Below are positions 11,537-23,099 of a DNA stretch of 64,000 nucleotides, piece after piece. Under the pieces are notes generated by a model that was not told where the DNA came from, ran no database searches, and saw nothing but the letters and a program-made list of their open reading frames with translations. The position numbers and the translations under genes are program-made. Position 1 is the first letter of the stretch. Each line of letters starts with the position of its first letter. The DNA is from Budorcas taxicolor (Eukaryota; Chordata; Mammalia; Artiodactyla; Bovidae): the NCBI RefSeq assembly GCF_023091745.1, contig NC_068915.1:32356001-32420000 (forward strand). Direction: 5' to 3'.

Positions 11537-11867
11537 AATCCTGTTTGTTCCCGTGGGAAAAGAACATTTCTTGCACACAAGGATGTTTCTCTGATTCCTC
11601 AAAAGGAACAGACCCTGGGACAAAACGGATTCTAAGTTGATAAGGAAGTTCCCCAAAACACAGTCTTAGCTGCAGTAAATAAGTCAAGGTAAAGGTTATC
11701 TCGCCCTGCGCCTGCGCACTGTATAGTCTCTGAATCATAGTGCTTGGCAGCTTGCCCTGTAGCTTGTTGTGCTAGGGATATAAAATAATGTAGCTGTAAG
11801 AAGCAAGTGTTAAAATATAAAGATTCAAACCACTCTGCAGTGTTGGTGTTTCATTCCGTCGCCAGCA
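11347..11867 (+). mobile_element. Solo LTR, class II ERV-like, with 95-bp tandem duplication
   Basis: A 521-bp element beginning TGTAGGGAAC and ending GCCAGCA, flanked by a perfect 6-bp duplication atgaac (11341-11346 and 11868-11873). The TG...CA ends and 6-bp TSD fit a class II retroviral LTR. Two 95-bp tandem units occupy 11347-11441 and 11442-11536. A possible TATA box (GATATAAAATA) is near 11778 and a possible poly-A signal (AAATATAAAG) near 11813, giving plus orientation. No internal proviral sequence is present. Confidence 0.85.
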
Positions 11868-11873
11868 ATGAAC

Positions 11874-12214
11874 ACATACTATTCACCTGTCATTGTAAGA
11901 CTTGGAGATTAACTTTTTAACATTTCCATCCACCTATTCTAATCAATTAAATTAATTGAGACAACAAGTAGTATTTATGATTTAATTACAGTAACACAAA
12001 TACTAAAACTTAGTTGCAGACTAGGTGGATAGCCAAAGCTATATGTTAATAATTTATGATAAAAAGAGATTGACTCATAGCTTATTCAAAATCTCCACTG
12101 TAAACCCTGGGGGAATTTCTGACTTCCTAAGCTGTGAAATCTTGCAACAGCTAATTGAATTACAAACTTCATCTATTAAATGATTGAATCGATTGAAAAG
12201 TTCATTCTCTATCT
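11874..12214. other. Unassigned sequence
   Basis: Nothing recognisable between the LTR and the MER5-like element. Confidence 0.5.
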
Positions 12215-12425
12215 GTATTGTGCAACACTGTAGTCACTAACTCCATCCATGTATTTTAATTTATATTAATAAAGTTGAAATTAAATACAAGAAAAATTCA
12301 TTTCCTTAAACATTTAAGCCACATTTCAAGTGCTAAGTGGCCATATGTGGCTTGTAATTACAATATTGGACAATGTACTATTATATATGAACATTTCCAA
12401 AGTCATAGAAAATTCTGTTGACAAA
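12215..12425 (+). mobile_element. MER5-like hAT-Charlie DNA transposon
   Basis: The block 'agccacatttcaagtgctaa', followed by CATATGTGGCTTGTAATTACAA and TATTGGACAATG, matches the MER5 family of short non-autonomous hAT-Charlie transposons. The ends resemble decayed CAGCACTGT / ATTCTGTTGACA inverted repeats. The copy is old and contains no coding sequence. Confidence 0.75.
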
Positions 12426-12489
12426 TTCAATTCTATCTTAATGTTGACAGATCATCTAGCTTTTGCTAATTTTTATACCATTCAATTTT

Positions 12490-12699
12490 TTGTTGATTAA
12501 ACACGAAGTCATGTCTGACTCCTTTGTAACCCCATGGATTTTGGCCCTCCAGGCTCTCCTCTTCATGGGATTTCCCAGACAAGGATACTGCAGTGGGGTG
12601 TCATCTCTTCCTCCAGGAGATCTTCCCAACCCAGAGACTGAAATTGCAGCTCCTACTTGGCAGGTGGATTCTTTACCACTGAGCTACCTGGGAAGCCCA
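12490..12699 (-). mobile_element. Bov-tA SINE
   Basis: A full-length minus-strand copy: AAGTCATGTCTGACTCC at the left (3' end of the SINE) and GAGCTACCTGGGAAGCCC at the right (tRNA-like head). Confidence 0.93.
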
Positions 12700-12776
12700 A
12701 TTAATCAAAATATTACCTAATTTTATTCTCACAACTATCACTTGAAAAATACTGAAGTTAATACTTTTGTTATTTA

Positions 12777-12975
12777 ATCACTAAGTCATGTCTGACTCTT
12801 CTGAGACCCCATGGACTATAGCTTAAGCAGCCTCCTCTATCCACGGAATTTCCCATGGCAAAAATATAGGAATGGGTTGCCATTTCCTTCTACATGGGAT
12901 CTTCCCGACCCAGCGATAGAACCTACATCTCCTGTATTGGCAAGTGTATTCTTACGACTGAGATACCAGGGACTA
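12777..12975 (-). mobile_element. Bov-tA SINE
   Basis: A diverged minus-strand copy with the 'ggaatgggttgccatttcct' block near 12871 and a decayed head near 12960. It lies about 80 bp from the preceding Bov-tA in the same orientation, but the unique flanks differ, so I read them as separate insertions. Confidence 0.9.
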
Positions 12976-13800
12976 TGTTTTATAAAGAAGGGCAATACTG
13001 GATATTTTAGCTTTTTTCAGAGCTAAATTGAAGTTAATGTTCTTGGATTTAAAATCTGTGCAACTTGTAGAATCAATTTACAAAGTGGGATTTGAAATTT
13101 AGGACCCATCTTTGTCTTGGGTGGAGATGGATTAAGTTTTGAATTTGAGTGGCATTACCATTCAGTAGTCCATGTCATTATCTAATATAAGATCTACTAC
13201 ATAATGGGAAAGCTGTAACTTTAGATAAAATATAGTTCCTAACTAAGCTGGAAAATTAGCAAACAGTTCTATATCATATTTGTTTTTCAAGTAAGAATTG
13301 CTAGCATTTAGCTCAATACTCAGAAATGATCACAACAGAATGTTTATGTTGATTAAAATAATATCAATTTGAATTGTTCAGTCAATAAGTTTAAAAGCCA
13401 TTACATGTTTACATAGTAAATTTAAATTAATCTGATCTAATATAGTACATCTTTCTACCAGAGTCCATGCTAAAGTCATAAAGCTTTACAGACCATTCCA
13501 TTGAGACAACTGATAGGTTTACAAGATAAAGCCTGTCTACCTTCACCAATAAAATTTATTTTTCTGAAATTCATAAATATACCTTTCCACTGTCCATTTT
13601 CATTTCTCCCCTGAGCATATTGTTTTATACCTATAGTTTTCATTTCCCAATTCATTAGCCTCCTGAGATTTCATTACCTGTTACTTTGTCATGACTAAAC
13701 TACACTGGGCATTATTTTCAAGATCTTGCCTAATTATAATTTTTCCTGATTGCTTTCTCCTTTTTACCTGTATGCTTTCACATCTACTTTATATAAGAAG
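12976..13800. other. Unassigned sequence
   Basis: No recognisable element or gene. Confidence 0.5.
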
Positions 13801-14008
13801 GGCTTCCCGGGTAGGTCAGATGGTAAAGAATCTGCCTACAGTAAGAGCGACCAGGGTTTGATCCCTGGGTTGGGAAGAGCCCCTGGAGAAAGGAATGGCA
13901 ACCTACTTCAGTATTCTTGCCTGGAAAATCCCATGGACAGAGGAACCTGGCAGGCTACAGTCCATGGGGCATAAAGAGCTAGACATGATTGAGTGATCCA
14001 AACTTGAG
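13801..14008 (+). mobile_element. Bov-tA SINE
   Basis: A full-length plus-strand copy: GGCTTCCCGGGTAGGTCAG head and a decayed AGACATGATTGAGTGATCC end. A frame open through the SINE is not a gene. Confidence 0.93.
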
Positions 14009-14339
14009 AAAAAGACTTATTAGAAGATAGACAGCAGCAGTCATTCCAGGTGATGCTGCTCCAGTTGGCAAATGCATATGTATTCTATTGAGGCAAAAAA
14101 AGCACTATTATCCAAATTCACAGTATGCTACTAAAAACAAGGATGCTCTACATTAAGTTATTGAATCAATAATAATGAATGCATGTAAATGAGTACAAAA
14201 CAAAAACAATGGCAATATTTCATTTAGTGAAAAAAAGGTATTAAAATTATGTCCTTTTTTGGGTATAACACCTGTACAAAATGACAAAGTGATGCATTGA
14301 AACTTAACATGAACATAAAGAAGTAACTAGATTAATACG
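14009..14339. other. Unassigned sequence
   Basis: No identifiable feature. Confidence 0.5.
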
Positions 14340-16692
14340 TCAGAAATTTTTGGAGACAGTAAGTTTTGCCAAGAAAATGCACTGGTCATAGCAAACACCC
14401 TCTTCCAACAACACAAGAGAGGACTCTACACATGAACATCACCAGATGGTCAACACCAAAATCAGATTGATTACATTCTTTGCAGCCAAAGATGGAGAAA
14501 CTCTATACAGTCAACAAAAACAAGACCAGGAGGAGCTTACTGTGGCTCAGATCATGAACTTCTTATTGCCAAATTCAGACTTAAATTGAAGAAAGTAGGG
14601 AAAACCACTAGACCATTCAGGTATGACCTAAATCAAATTCCTTATGATTATACAGTGGAAGTGAGATACAGATTTAAGGGACTAGATCTGATAGATAGAG
14701 TGCCTGATGAACTATGGACAGAGGTTCGTGACGTTGTACAGGAGACACGAATCAAGACCATTCCCATGGAAAAGAAATGCAAAAAAGCAAAATGGCTGTC
14801 TGGGGAGGCCTTACAAATAGCTGTGAAAAGAGAAGTGGAAAGCAAAGGAGAAAAGGAAAGATATAAGCATCTGAATGTAGAATTCCAAAGACTAGCAAAA
14901 AGAGATAAGAAAGCCTTCCTCAGGGATCAATGCAAAGAAATAGAGGAAAACAACAGAATGGAAAAGACTAGAGATCTCTTCAAGAAAATTAGAGATACCA
15001 AGGGAACATTTCAGGCAAAGATGGGCTCGATAAAGGACAGAAATGGTCTGGACCTAACAGAAGCAGAAGATATTAAGAAGAAGTGGCAAAAATACACAGA
15101 AGAACTATACAAAAAAAAAATCTTCAAGACCAAGATAATCACGATGGTGTGATCACTCACCTAGACCCAGACATCCTGGAATGTGAAGTCAAGTGGGCCT
15201 TAGAAAGCATCACTATGACAAAGCTAGTGGAGGTGATGGAATTCCAGTTGAGCTATTTCAAATCCTGGAAGATGATGCTGTCAAAGTGCTGCACTCAATA
15301 TGCCAGCAAATTTGGAAAATTCAGCAGTGGCCACAGGACTGGAAAAGGTCAGTTTTCATTCCAATCCCAAAGAGAGGCAATGACAAAGAATGCTCAAACT
15401 ACTGTACAATTGCACTCATCTCACACACTAGTAAAGTAATGCTCAAAATTCTCCAAGCCAGGCTTCAGCAATATGTGAACCATGAACTTCCAGATGTTCA
15501 AGCTAGAGAAAAGGCAAAGGAACCAGAGATTAAATTGCCAACATCCGCTGGATCATCAAAAAAGCAAGAGAGTTCCAGAAAAACATCCATTTCTGCTTTA
15601 TTGACTATGCCAAAGCCTTGACTGTGTGGATCACAATAAACTGTGGAAAATTCTGAAAGAGATGGGAATACCAGACCACCTGACCTGCCTCTTGAGAAAC
15701 CTATATGCAGGTCAGGAAGCAACAGTTAGAACTGGACATGGAACAGCAGACTGGTTCCAAATAGGAAAAGGAGTAAGTCAAGGCTGTATATTGTCACCCT
15801 GCTTATTTAACTTATATGCAGAGTACATCATGAGAAACGCTGGGATGGAAGAAGCACAAGCTGGAATCAAGATTGCCAGGAGAAATATCAATAACCTCAG
15901 ATATGCAGATGACACCACTCTTATGGCAGAAAGTGAAGAGGAACTAAAAAGCCTCTTGATGAAAGTGAAAGTGGAGAGTGAAAAAGGTGGCTTAAAGCTC
16001 AACATTCAGAAAACAAAGATCATGGCATCTGGTGCCATCACTTCATGGGAAATAGATGGGGAAACAGTGGAAACAGTGGCAGACTTTATTTTGGGGGGCT
16101 CCAAAATCAGTGTAGATGGTGACTGCAGCCATGAAATTAAAAGACGCTTACTCCTTGGAAGGACAGTATGACCAACCTAGATAGCATATTGAAAAGCAGA
16201 GACATTACTTTGCCCACAAGGGTCCATCTAGTCAAGGCTATGGTTTTTCCAGTGGTAATGTATGGAAGCGAGAGTTGGACTGTGAAGAAAGCTGAGCGCC
16301 AAAGAATTGATGGTTTTGAACTGTGGTGTTGGAGAAGACTCTTGAGAGTCCCTTGGACTGCAAGGAGATCCAACCAGTCCATTCTAAAGGAGATCAGCCC
16401 TGGGATTTCTTTGGAAGGAATGATGCTAAAGCTGAAACTCCAGTACTTTGCCCAAGTCACGCAAAGAGTTGACTCCTTGGAAAAGACCCTGATGCTGGGA
16501 GGGATTGGGGGCTGGAGGAGAAGGGGACGACAGAGGATTAGATGGATGGATGGCATCACTGACTCAATGGAGGTGAGTCTGAGTGAACTCCAGGAGTTGG
16601 TGATGGACAGGGAGGCCTGGCGTGTTGTGATTCATGGGGTCACAAAGAGTCAGACACTACTGAGTGACTGAACTGAACTGAACTGAACTGAA
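14340..16692 (+). mobile_element. BovB LINE, longest copy in the window
   Basis: About 2.35 kb of an RTE-clade BovB, lacking the 5' part (most of the endonuclease domain). It starts near TTTTGCCAAGAAAATGCAC and runs through the whole RT and C-terminal region to a (GAACT)n tail at about 16671-16692. The family's full element is roughly 3.2 kb with one long ORF. BovB is known for horizontal spread among vertebrates, and in ruminants it supplies the 3' tails of Bov-tA and Bov-A. No clear TSD was seen. Confidence 0.95.
14532..16671 (+). pseudogene. BovB endonuclease/reverse transcriptase pseudogene
   Basis: This is the coding part of the BovB above. The C-terminal endonuclease motif SDH lies at 14547-14555 (CGSDHELLIAKF context). 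A basic linker of about 190 residues follows, then the RT domain with the QGCILSPCLFNLYAEY block near 15780 and the active-site box YADD at 15902-15913. The C-terminal CWRRLLRV and RRRRGRQR regions follow. The frame is broken several times: at an A run (15111-15120), near 15218, by a deletion near 15500, by a lost T near 15618 and by a lost base near 16166. These breaks make it non-functional although the catalytic box itself is intact. Confidence 0.92.
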
Positions 16693-16739
16693 CATTATAA
16701 CATTAATGTTACATTCAATTTAGTTGAATATATATTTAT

Positions 16740-17470
16740 TCACATCCAAAGAATAATTTTAAATTCAACAATTGATGAAGCCATAGTTTCTGTCATCATG
16801 GATTTGGTGAGACAATGATACACATTCAAAAAAATTGAGGAGATGATTCTGAAGGATGGGAGAGATTTTATAGATGTAGGAGAAACCAAATTTATTCCAG
16901 AGGGAACACACAGAAAAAAACAGAAGAGTGAAACGGGTACAGCCAATGGGCTGATCTAGATAGCTCATATGGATATGTAAGAAAATAATAAATCATGTGG
17001 CTTAAAGGAGTGTGTTAGGGTCAGTCACAGAAGATCATAAATGTCAAACACATTGGGTTGTATCTAATAATATTATAAACAAGACTTCTATTGTTATTAT
17101 TATATTAATTATTAATTTAACATGAGAGTGGATGATCACAGATATGCTGTAAGCTTTATCTGAACACAATGGAACAGGTAGACACTGAAGAGATGGAGTC
17201 CAGTTCATAATAAATTAAACAGTCTGCAAGGAGGGACCATCAGGGATGCAAATAGGGCCTGGAAGTTTGAAAGGATGTTAGAGACACTGTAGATTCACAT
17301 CTGTAGGACATAGGTCTTATATGAAAGAATTTTAAAGGTGAAGAAGATGAAAAAAGAGTGACAACTCCAAGTTTAAGAACCTATGTGATTGAGAGAATAT
17401 GGGGCTGTTCATGGAGATAAGAAAATAGATTGAGATATATTGTGGTGAGCACTGAAAAGAGGTAGCAGAG
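16740..17470 (-). mobile_element. Possible ancient L2-like sequence
   Basis: Fragments such as TTTATTCCAGAGGGAACAC near 16891, GTGACAACTCCAAGTTTAAG near 17358 and GAGAATATGGGGCTGTTCATG near 17393 recall the body of old mammalian LINE2 read in reverse. The match is weak and by memory only. No gene is seen. Confidence 0.35.
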
Positions 17471-17549
17471 GAGAATAATTCTTGGATAAGCTACCATAGA
17501 CAAAGGCTCCTTCCTCGGCAGCAGCTTTTTCACCACCACCTGGAATTGT

Positions 17550-17798
17550 TTACACTCCAATACTTTGCCCACCTGATGTGAAGAGCTGACACATTGGAAA
17601 AGAATCTGATGCTGGGAAAAACTGAAAGCTAGAAGAGAAAGGGGTGGCAGAGGATGAGATGGTTAGATACATCACCGACTTAATGAACATGAATTTGAGC
17701 AACCTCTAGGAGACAGTGGAGTTGTCAGGAGCCCGGCATGCTACAGTTCATAGAGTGTCAAAAATCAGACACAACTTAGGATGGAACAACAACTTTTG
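17550..17798 (+). mobile_element. BovB LINE, 3' end (old copy)
   Basis: A strongly decayed BovB 3' terminal piece: 'ctttgcccacctgatgtgaa' near 17563 to a CAACAACTT end. It is much more diverged than most BovB copies in the window. Confidence 0.85.
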
Positions 17799-17850
17799 AA
17801 CGCTTGAAATTTAATCATTTGAAATTTGTTCCCAGAGGTTACTCCTGTTT

Positions 17851-18093
17851 AGTTCAGTCCAGTCACTCAGTCGTGTCCGACTCTTTGCGACCCCATGAAT
17901 CACAACACACCAGGCCTCCCTGTCCCTCACCAACTCCTGGAGTTCACTCAGACTCGCGTCCATCGAGTCAGTGATGCCATCCAGCCATCTCATCCTCTGT
18001 CATCTCCTTCTCCTCCTGCCCCCAATCCCTCCCAGCATCAGAGTCTTTTCCAATGAGTCAACTCTTCGCATGAGGTGGCCAAACTACTGGAGT
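17851..18093 (-). mobile_element. BovB LINE, 3' end
   Basis: The only minus-strand BovB in the window. The terminal sequence begins AGTTCAGTCCAGTCACTCAGTCG at the left and reads back to the GGTGGCCAAACTACTGGAG block. It is close to the family consensus and therefore younger than the plus-strand copy 52 bp away. A short flanking similarity (TGTTTA on each side) may be the TSD. Confidence 0.92.
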
Positions 18094-18419
18094 TTCTTGT
18101 TTAAAAGGTAGGTAATTCACTCAAGGGGCAAACAGAAATTCTTACCTTAATGTATGGTCATAGAATCTTTGGCTGAGATCAAGTGTGACAAAAGAGAAAA
18201 GTGAGTGCAAAGGAGAGGTATGAAAAAGAATATAAAATCTAGGAATATCATAGATTAATTAATGTATTTGATAATTTTAAATAAAGCTAAGAATCTGAAG
18301 CATATCCGTGTGCATGCTTCTATTTCAGTCTTCCTTTTATTCTTTTAAAATGTTAAGTAATTGCCCCTGCATTTGGTTGCTAGTTTCAACAAGGGGAACC
18401 AGAGTAATTCTGTTAAAAT
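18094..18419. other. Unassigned sequence
   Basis: No recognisable feature. Confidence 0.5.
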
Positions 18420-18960
18420 GGGTAGTTTTATATGACTCCTCTGTTCAAAACTTGTTAGTTTCTCATCTAAAGCAGAGTTAAAGTTGTCAATGACCAATAA
18501 TCCCCTATTCTTGTTGTTCTTTTTCTGACTTCACTTCCTTCTACATTCTTCCTGGTTTACTCTTCCTGAAAATCATCAGGCATATTTCCAAATTTAGGTC
18601 CCTTGCACTGAATATCTGAAACACTCCTCTTCCAGATAGCTTCTTATCTGATTCTCTCATTTTCTTCAAATTTTAAATACATCTGCCTCACTAGGAATAA
18701 CTATAACCCCCATTCCCATACATTTCTGACCTGTCTGACCTTGTCTGTCTTTCTCCATAGTATTTACCATCTTCCAACAAGCTATAACATTTACCTATTC
18801 ATTGTTTCATTATTATCATTCTCTCTTCCACTCTCCTCCACAAAGGTAGGGGTTATTCTGTTTTGTTGTTGTTTTTGTACCTATATACTCTCAGCACCGA
18901 GCACTATCTTAGATACAATGAGTTCAATGAATATTTTGCTGAATAGAAGAATGAGTGAAA
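18420..18960 (+). mobile_element. LINE2 (L2) 3' end, ancient
   Basis: The order of blocks follows the mammalian L2 3' end: CTGTTCAAAACTTGTTAG near 18440, CTCTTCCAGATAGCTTC near 18627, CACAAAGGTAGGGGTTATTC near 18839, and the terminal GTTCAATGAATATTTTGCTGAATAGAAGAATG. The copy is old and shared by mammals generally. The small open frame inside is incidental. Confidence 0.8.
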
Positions 18961-21474
18961 TCCCTTTACCAAATAATCTATTGACTGCTTACATTTTGCA
19001 TAACAGCATCCAACTCTGTTCATCCCCTTTGTTTTTTTGATTTGATGATCACAGTAATCTGCCCTTTGTAAAAAATAAATAAAATAACAAATGTGAGTGG
19101 ACACTATTACATTAATAAATCTATTCTTACAGAACCTTAGGGAGTGTGAAGTTTTGCTTAGTAGCTAGAAAGCATGAGAGTTAGTCTAGCTTGCATGGTA
19201 GAAAAAGCTCAATACTGATATTAATTCTCAGAAAGTCAGCCATTCATGATAGCAACTCAGGATACCTCCTCAGACTACCTTGTGTTGAAAGCCTGTATCA
19301 TGGTGAATACTTTCCAAGAGAATGAACCAGAAAATGAAAACAAAACTAAACTAAATAAACCTACAAATGAGACCTGCAAAAAAGAAGATGTATAACTGTG
19401 AAAAGAAGTGAGTTAAAAGTAAATTACAATAGTGTCTATAGACTATAGAGAATAAATTACTCCTGTAATTAGTATTAGCCTGTTAGACAACTTGACATAA
19501 TTGAATTCACAATTTTAGTTTTCCCAACATGCTACTGTTTTTAACCTAAATCTAAGCAGTGATTTTTCTCTGAAACTCTAATATTAAATTTTGATTGTAA
19601 AGACTCTCTAAATATTTCTACATATAAAATTGTATTTCTTTCATTATACAAAAATAATGAAATGATATTTGGTGTAAATCTTTCCAACTGGCAAAGTGCT
19701 ATACAAATTAAAGAGATTATTACTAATAAAATTTTTACATGCATTTCTTCCCTTTGCCTTCATAGTATCAAATTCAGGGTAAAAAAAAATAATGGGAAAG
19801 TCATTTACAACTAACTCTCCACATCTCCCACTGAAACCGGTTAAGGTTACACATGAGTTTGAAAGGATAGTATTTGGCCGATACTGTGTTCAAGATCTAA
19901 TTTGCTGTATACTGAAAGCATTACATTAGTAATAATAGTCAAAGCAGAATCTCAGAGGACTGGCAATTTTGCTGAAGCATCCAAAATTTTTTTTATCTGA
20001 ACTACCCAAACATTTAAAAGCTCTCTCCTTTTTCTCTCCCTCTCTGCAATCATCCAAATAAAAGAATTATCTCCCATCCCCACTGCAGAGCAGTGGAATT
20101 TCACAGAAGTTTTGTGCTACATTTAAGAGCTCAGGGTTTTAAGCTCAGTAAACAGACTTTGAAAACACTAGCATATACAGTGTATGTTTGGTGGTAACAT
20201 GCAATATCCTCTATTGTCATTAGAGCAAAATGAAATTGTATTCCATGGTTTGCTGCTAGAAAACGCTGAAAAAAAAGTGTTTTCTGTTTCAAGTCTTTCA
20301 CATAACTAGATCCCAAATGTGGTTTAAAAAAAAAAAAGGATATATAACTTTGTTCCTTTATTTTTCTCATAATTTCAAACATACAGGAATTAAATGTTTG
20401 TATTCTCATTTTTCATTGTATGGGGAAAGGAGGGTTAATATTCATCTTTTTTATTTACTCTTGATCTTAATTATTTTATGTCACCAGACCACTGATTCAT
20501 CCCCTGTATACTCAACATATATAATCAGTGTATAATAATAAAAGCATATAAAATAAGTATATGGACTTGAATTATTTTTGGCTTTGATATACATGACATT
20601 TAAATTTTATTCTTCTAATCGGCAACAATTTCAAGTGCAGTAGATACCAAAATCAAGAGAAATGTAGCTGTATGTTTGTAAAGAGTTCTTACTTACCAAG
20701 CTAGAAAGTACATATACTTGCTTAGCGAAAATTTTGGCTTTTTAAACATTCTCAGGTCCTGCTCATGACCATTTCACTTTATCTGTGTGTGATTTTAGGA
20801 GAATATTCATTTAATTTCTTTATGGACTTTCTCCAACTTTCCCATTTAAAGGAAACTGCTATTTAATTAGAAAACATTTAGGGTCTGAGTTAATGAAGTT
20901 TGATTTAATTGCCTTTTTTTCCTTGTTTTCCAGTGACAGCTCCAAGGCTCCCTAAACCTAGAAGGTAATATGTTTCCTGTGGAGTTATGCACCTGAGTGA
21001 CTTTTCTAAATTAGGGAAGACTCAATATTCCCAGTTCAAATTTGGTAGTGAAAAACACTGTATATAAAATTACTCCTCTGTAATACAACTAGGAAAAGCT
21101 GGGGCACCCAGGTAATATGACTCCTCTGAAAGGATCATTGAAGATTCTGAAGTAAAGTGGGATGATCAAAAGGGGAAATAGAATTTGATTTTAAAATAAA
21201 CTCGCATTTATTCTAAAACTCTTTATAAAGCAACCTCTGCCTTTTCCCCAGAAATATAGTCTCCCTATGACTGAAAATAGCCTGTACAACAAAACAGTCT
21301 CAGAATCTGACTTGTGTTAAGGAGATAGCTGTTTTTCATTAATTTTGAGATTACTGAAGGGAAGTTAGAGAAGCAGGGGCTTTGGAGTGAAATAGCAGTG
21401 AAGGCAGGTACTGTCCATCCAGCACCTTTTTAAGCAGGCAGGGAAGTTTAAAATATCATTATATAGTTTCAGAA
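18961..21474. other. Unassigned, repeat-poor stretch
   Basis: About 2.5 kb with no recognisable young repeat, RNA gene or persuasive coding frame. An A12 run near 20325 and short pyrimidine-rich parts near 20025 are the only local structure. Short open frames carry no motifs. Confidence 0.5.
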
Positions 21475-21600
21475 ATAACCTCTGAAGTAGGTAAACAGCA
21501 TCCCTATCATCAGATGAAAAACGGAGACTTGCAAAGGTTAAGCAATTCACCCAGCAGATAGCAGTATCGTAATTAAAAGTTGGGTCTGTTTGGCTACAAC
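21475..21600 (+). mobile_element. MIR SINE, ancient
   Basis: The MIR core is recognisable as CATCAGATGAAAAACGGAGAC, AAGGTTAAGCAATTCACCCAG and GTTGGGTCTGTTTGGC in the family order. Ends are not clear. Confidence 0.75.
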
Positions 21601-21917
21601 ATTTGATCTAAAAAACTATGTAATGAATCTGCTTTTAAGCCTCTGTTTTTAAAGAACTAAGACATTATTATATTGAAAATTATTCAAGTTAAGCAGTTAT
21701 ATCAGGCAAAGTGCTTTCTTGACTTTTTATACCAGTCCTATAATCTACAGTATATAATATTTCTCACATTATAAGATACAATGACTTCAAACAATAGAGG
21801 TCTTAGAATAAGATATATATAATCTTGCTACCAAATTACCTGCACTAATAAAAGGATAAAAAAAAAAAACAGACTACCTGCACTAGTAAAAATTTCTGAA
21901 TTACTTTGTAATTTTAT
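21601..21917. other. Unassigned sequence with a small repeated motif
   Basis: No gene or interspersed repeat. The motif TACCTGCACTA(A/G)TAAAA occurs twice, at 21837-21853 and 21875-21891, around an A12 tract. It is probably a local slippage-type duplication. Confidence 0.55.
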
Positions 21918-22113
21918 GGGCTTCCCTTGTGGCTCAGCTGGTAAAGAATCCACCTGCAATGCAGGAGACCTGGGTTTAATCCCTGGGTTGGGAAGATCCC
22001 ATAGAGAAGGGAAAGGCTACCTAATCCAGTATTCTGGCCTGGAGAATTCCATGGAGTATATGGTCCATGGGGTCGCGAAGAGTCGGACAGGAATGAGCAA
22101 CATTCACTTTCAC
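21918..22113 (+). mobile_element. Bov-tA SINE (shorter subfamily)
   Basis: The head is GGGCTTCCCTTGTGGCTCAG and the body carries 'aaggctacctaatccagtat', ending GAGCAACATTCACTTTCACT. The reduced middle and TTTCACTTTCACT end mark a subfamily different from most Bov-tA copies here. The SINE at 61932 is the same type. Confidence 0.92.
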
Positions 22114-22802
22114 TATAATTACCTATGTGTGCACGTGTTTGTGTGTGTATTTATTTTTAGAGATGTAGTGACAGGAAATAAATTAGAAATGTAATTATCA
22201 ACCAAAATTTTTTTGTACACTTTCTATCAGGGCTTAATTTAGAGCAGAAAGTTTTTCCTCTGTAGCTTCACTATCTTAATTCTTAAAAAATTAGTGCTGA
22301 GTGCAATCCTTGGTAGAATATGTGGCTATTTAGCCCTTGAACGCATATTGCCTGAGCTCTGTTAGACTCTTTCAGAAATTATTACACATTTGCTTTTACA
22401 TTTTTATAACTAAGTGTGTTTTGACTTGTTTCTTTTAGCATTTATACATTTATCTAAGCCTCACAGTCCAATTACATTTACATAGGTATAGCAGCTTTCA
22501 GTCATCATGGAATTTACATACTAAAGTGCTTTTAGTGTATTTTTAGAACGTCCATAAAATCTATTGTCCATCAGTCAAAGATAATTCATTTTCAAACTGC
22601 ATTAGTACATTTTTCTTTTTAAGTAAGCCATTGCTAAAATATTGGCAAAATACAGGATTTTATAATTGCTTTGAATCTATAAAAATCCAGGCACTGTTAG
22701 GTTAGTGGAGAGGCAACAGTTTTAAAGTCAGTCAGATACATTGGGTTTCCTTCCCATTATCGGTACTTTCTAGGTTTCTTTCCTTGTGGAAGGCATGCAA
22801 CT
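22114..22802. other. Unassigned sequence
   Basis: No recognisable element or gene. Confidence 0.5.
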
Positions 22803-22814
22803 TCATTGTCCCCT

Positions 22815-23087
22815 GCTGCTGCCGCTAAGTCACTTCAGTCGTGTCTGACTCTGTGCGACCCCATAGACGGTAGCCCACCAGGCTCCCCCGTCCCTGGGAT
22901 TCTCCAGGCAAGAACACTGGAGTGGGTTGCCATTTCCTTCTCCAATGCATGAAAGTGAAAAGTGAAAGTGAAGTCGCTCAGTCCTGTCCGACTAGTAGCG
23001 ACCCCATGGACGGCAGCCTACCAAGCTCCTCTGCCCATGGGATTTCTCAGGCAGGAGTACTGGAGTGGGGTGCCACTGCCTTCTCCG
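22815..23087 (-). mobile_element. Bov-A2 dimeric SINE with perfect TSD
   Basis: Two Bov-A units joined by a GAAAGTGAAAAGTGAAAGTGA linker near 22950, preceded by a (CTG)n stretch that is the reverse of the usual AGC tail. A perfect 12-bp duplication, tcattgtcccct, flanks it at 22803-22814 and 23088-23099. This is a young, intact copy. Confidence 0.95.
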
Positions 23088-23099
23088 TCATTGTCCCCT

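Noticed and set aside
9573..11867. A provirus bounded by the two LTRs
   Set aside because: The two LTRs have different sequences and different 6-bp TSDs, and no gag, pol or env sequence lies between them, so they are independent solo LTRs.
12490..12975. Segmental duplication carrying two same-strand Bov-tA copies
   Set aside because: The sequence flanking each SINE differs, and the copies belong to separate divergence levels, so two insertions explain it better.
14586..15152. A 188-codon open frame as a possible novel gene
   Set aside because: It is the linker region of BovB between endonuclease and RT; flanking sequence continues into BovB in other frames.
16671..16692. Satellite or telomere-like (GAACT)n repeat
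   Set aside because: It is the normal 3' tail of BovB and is seen at the end of several copies here.
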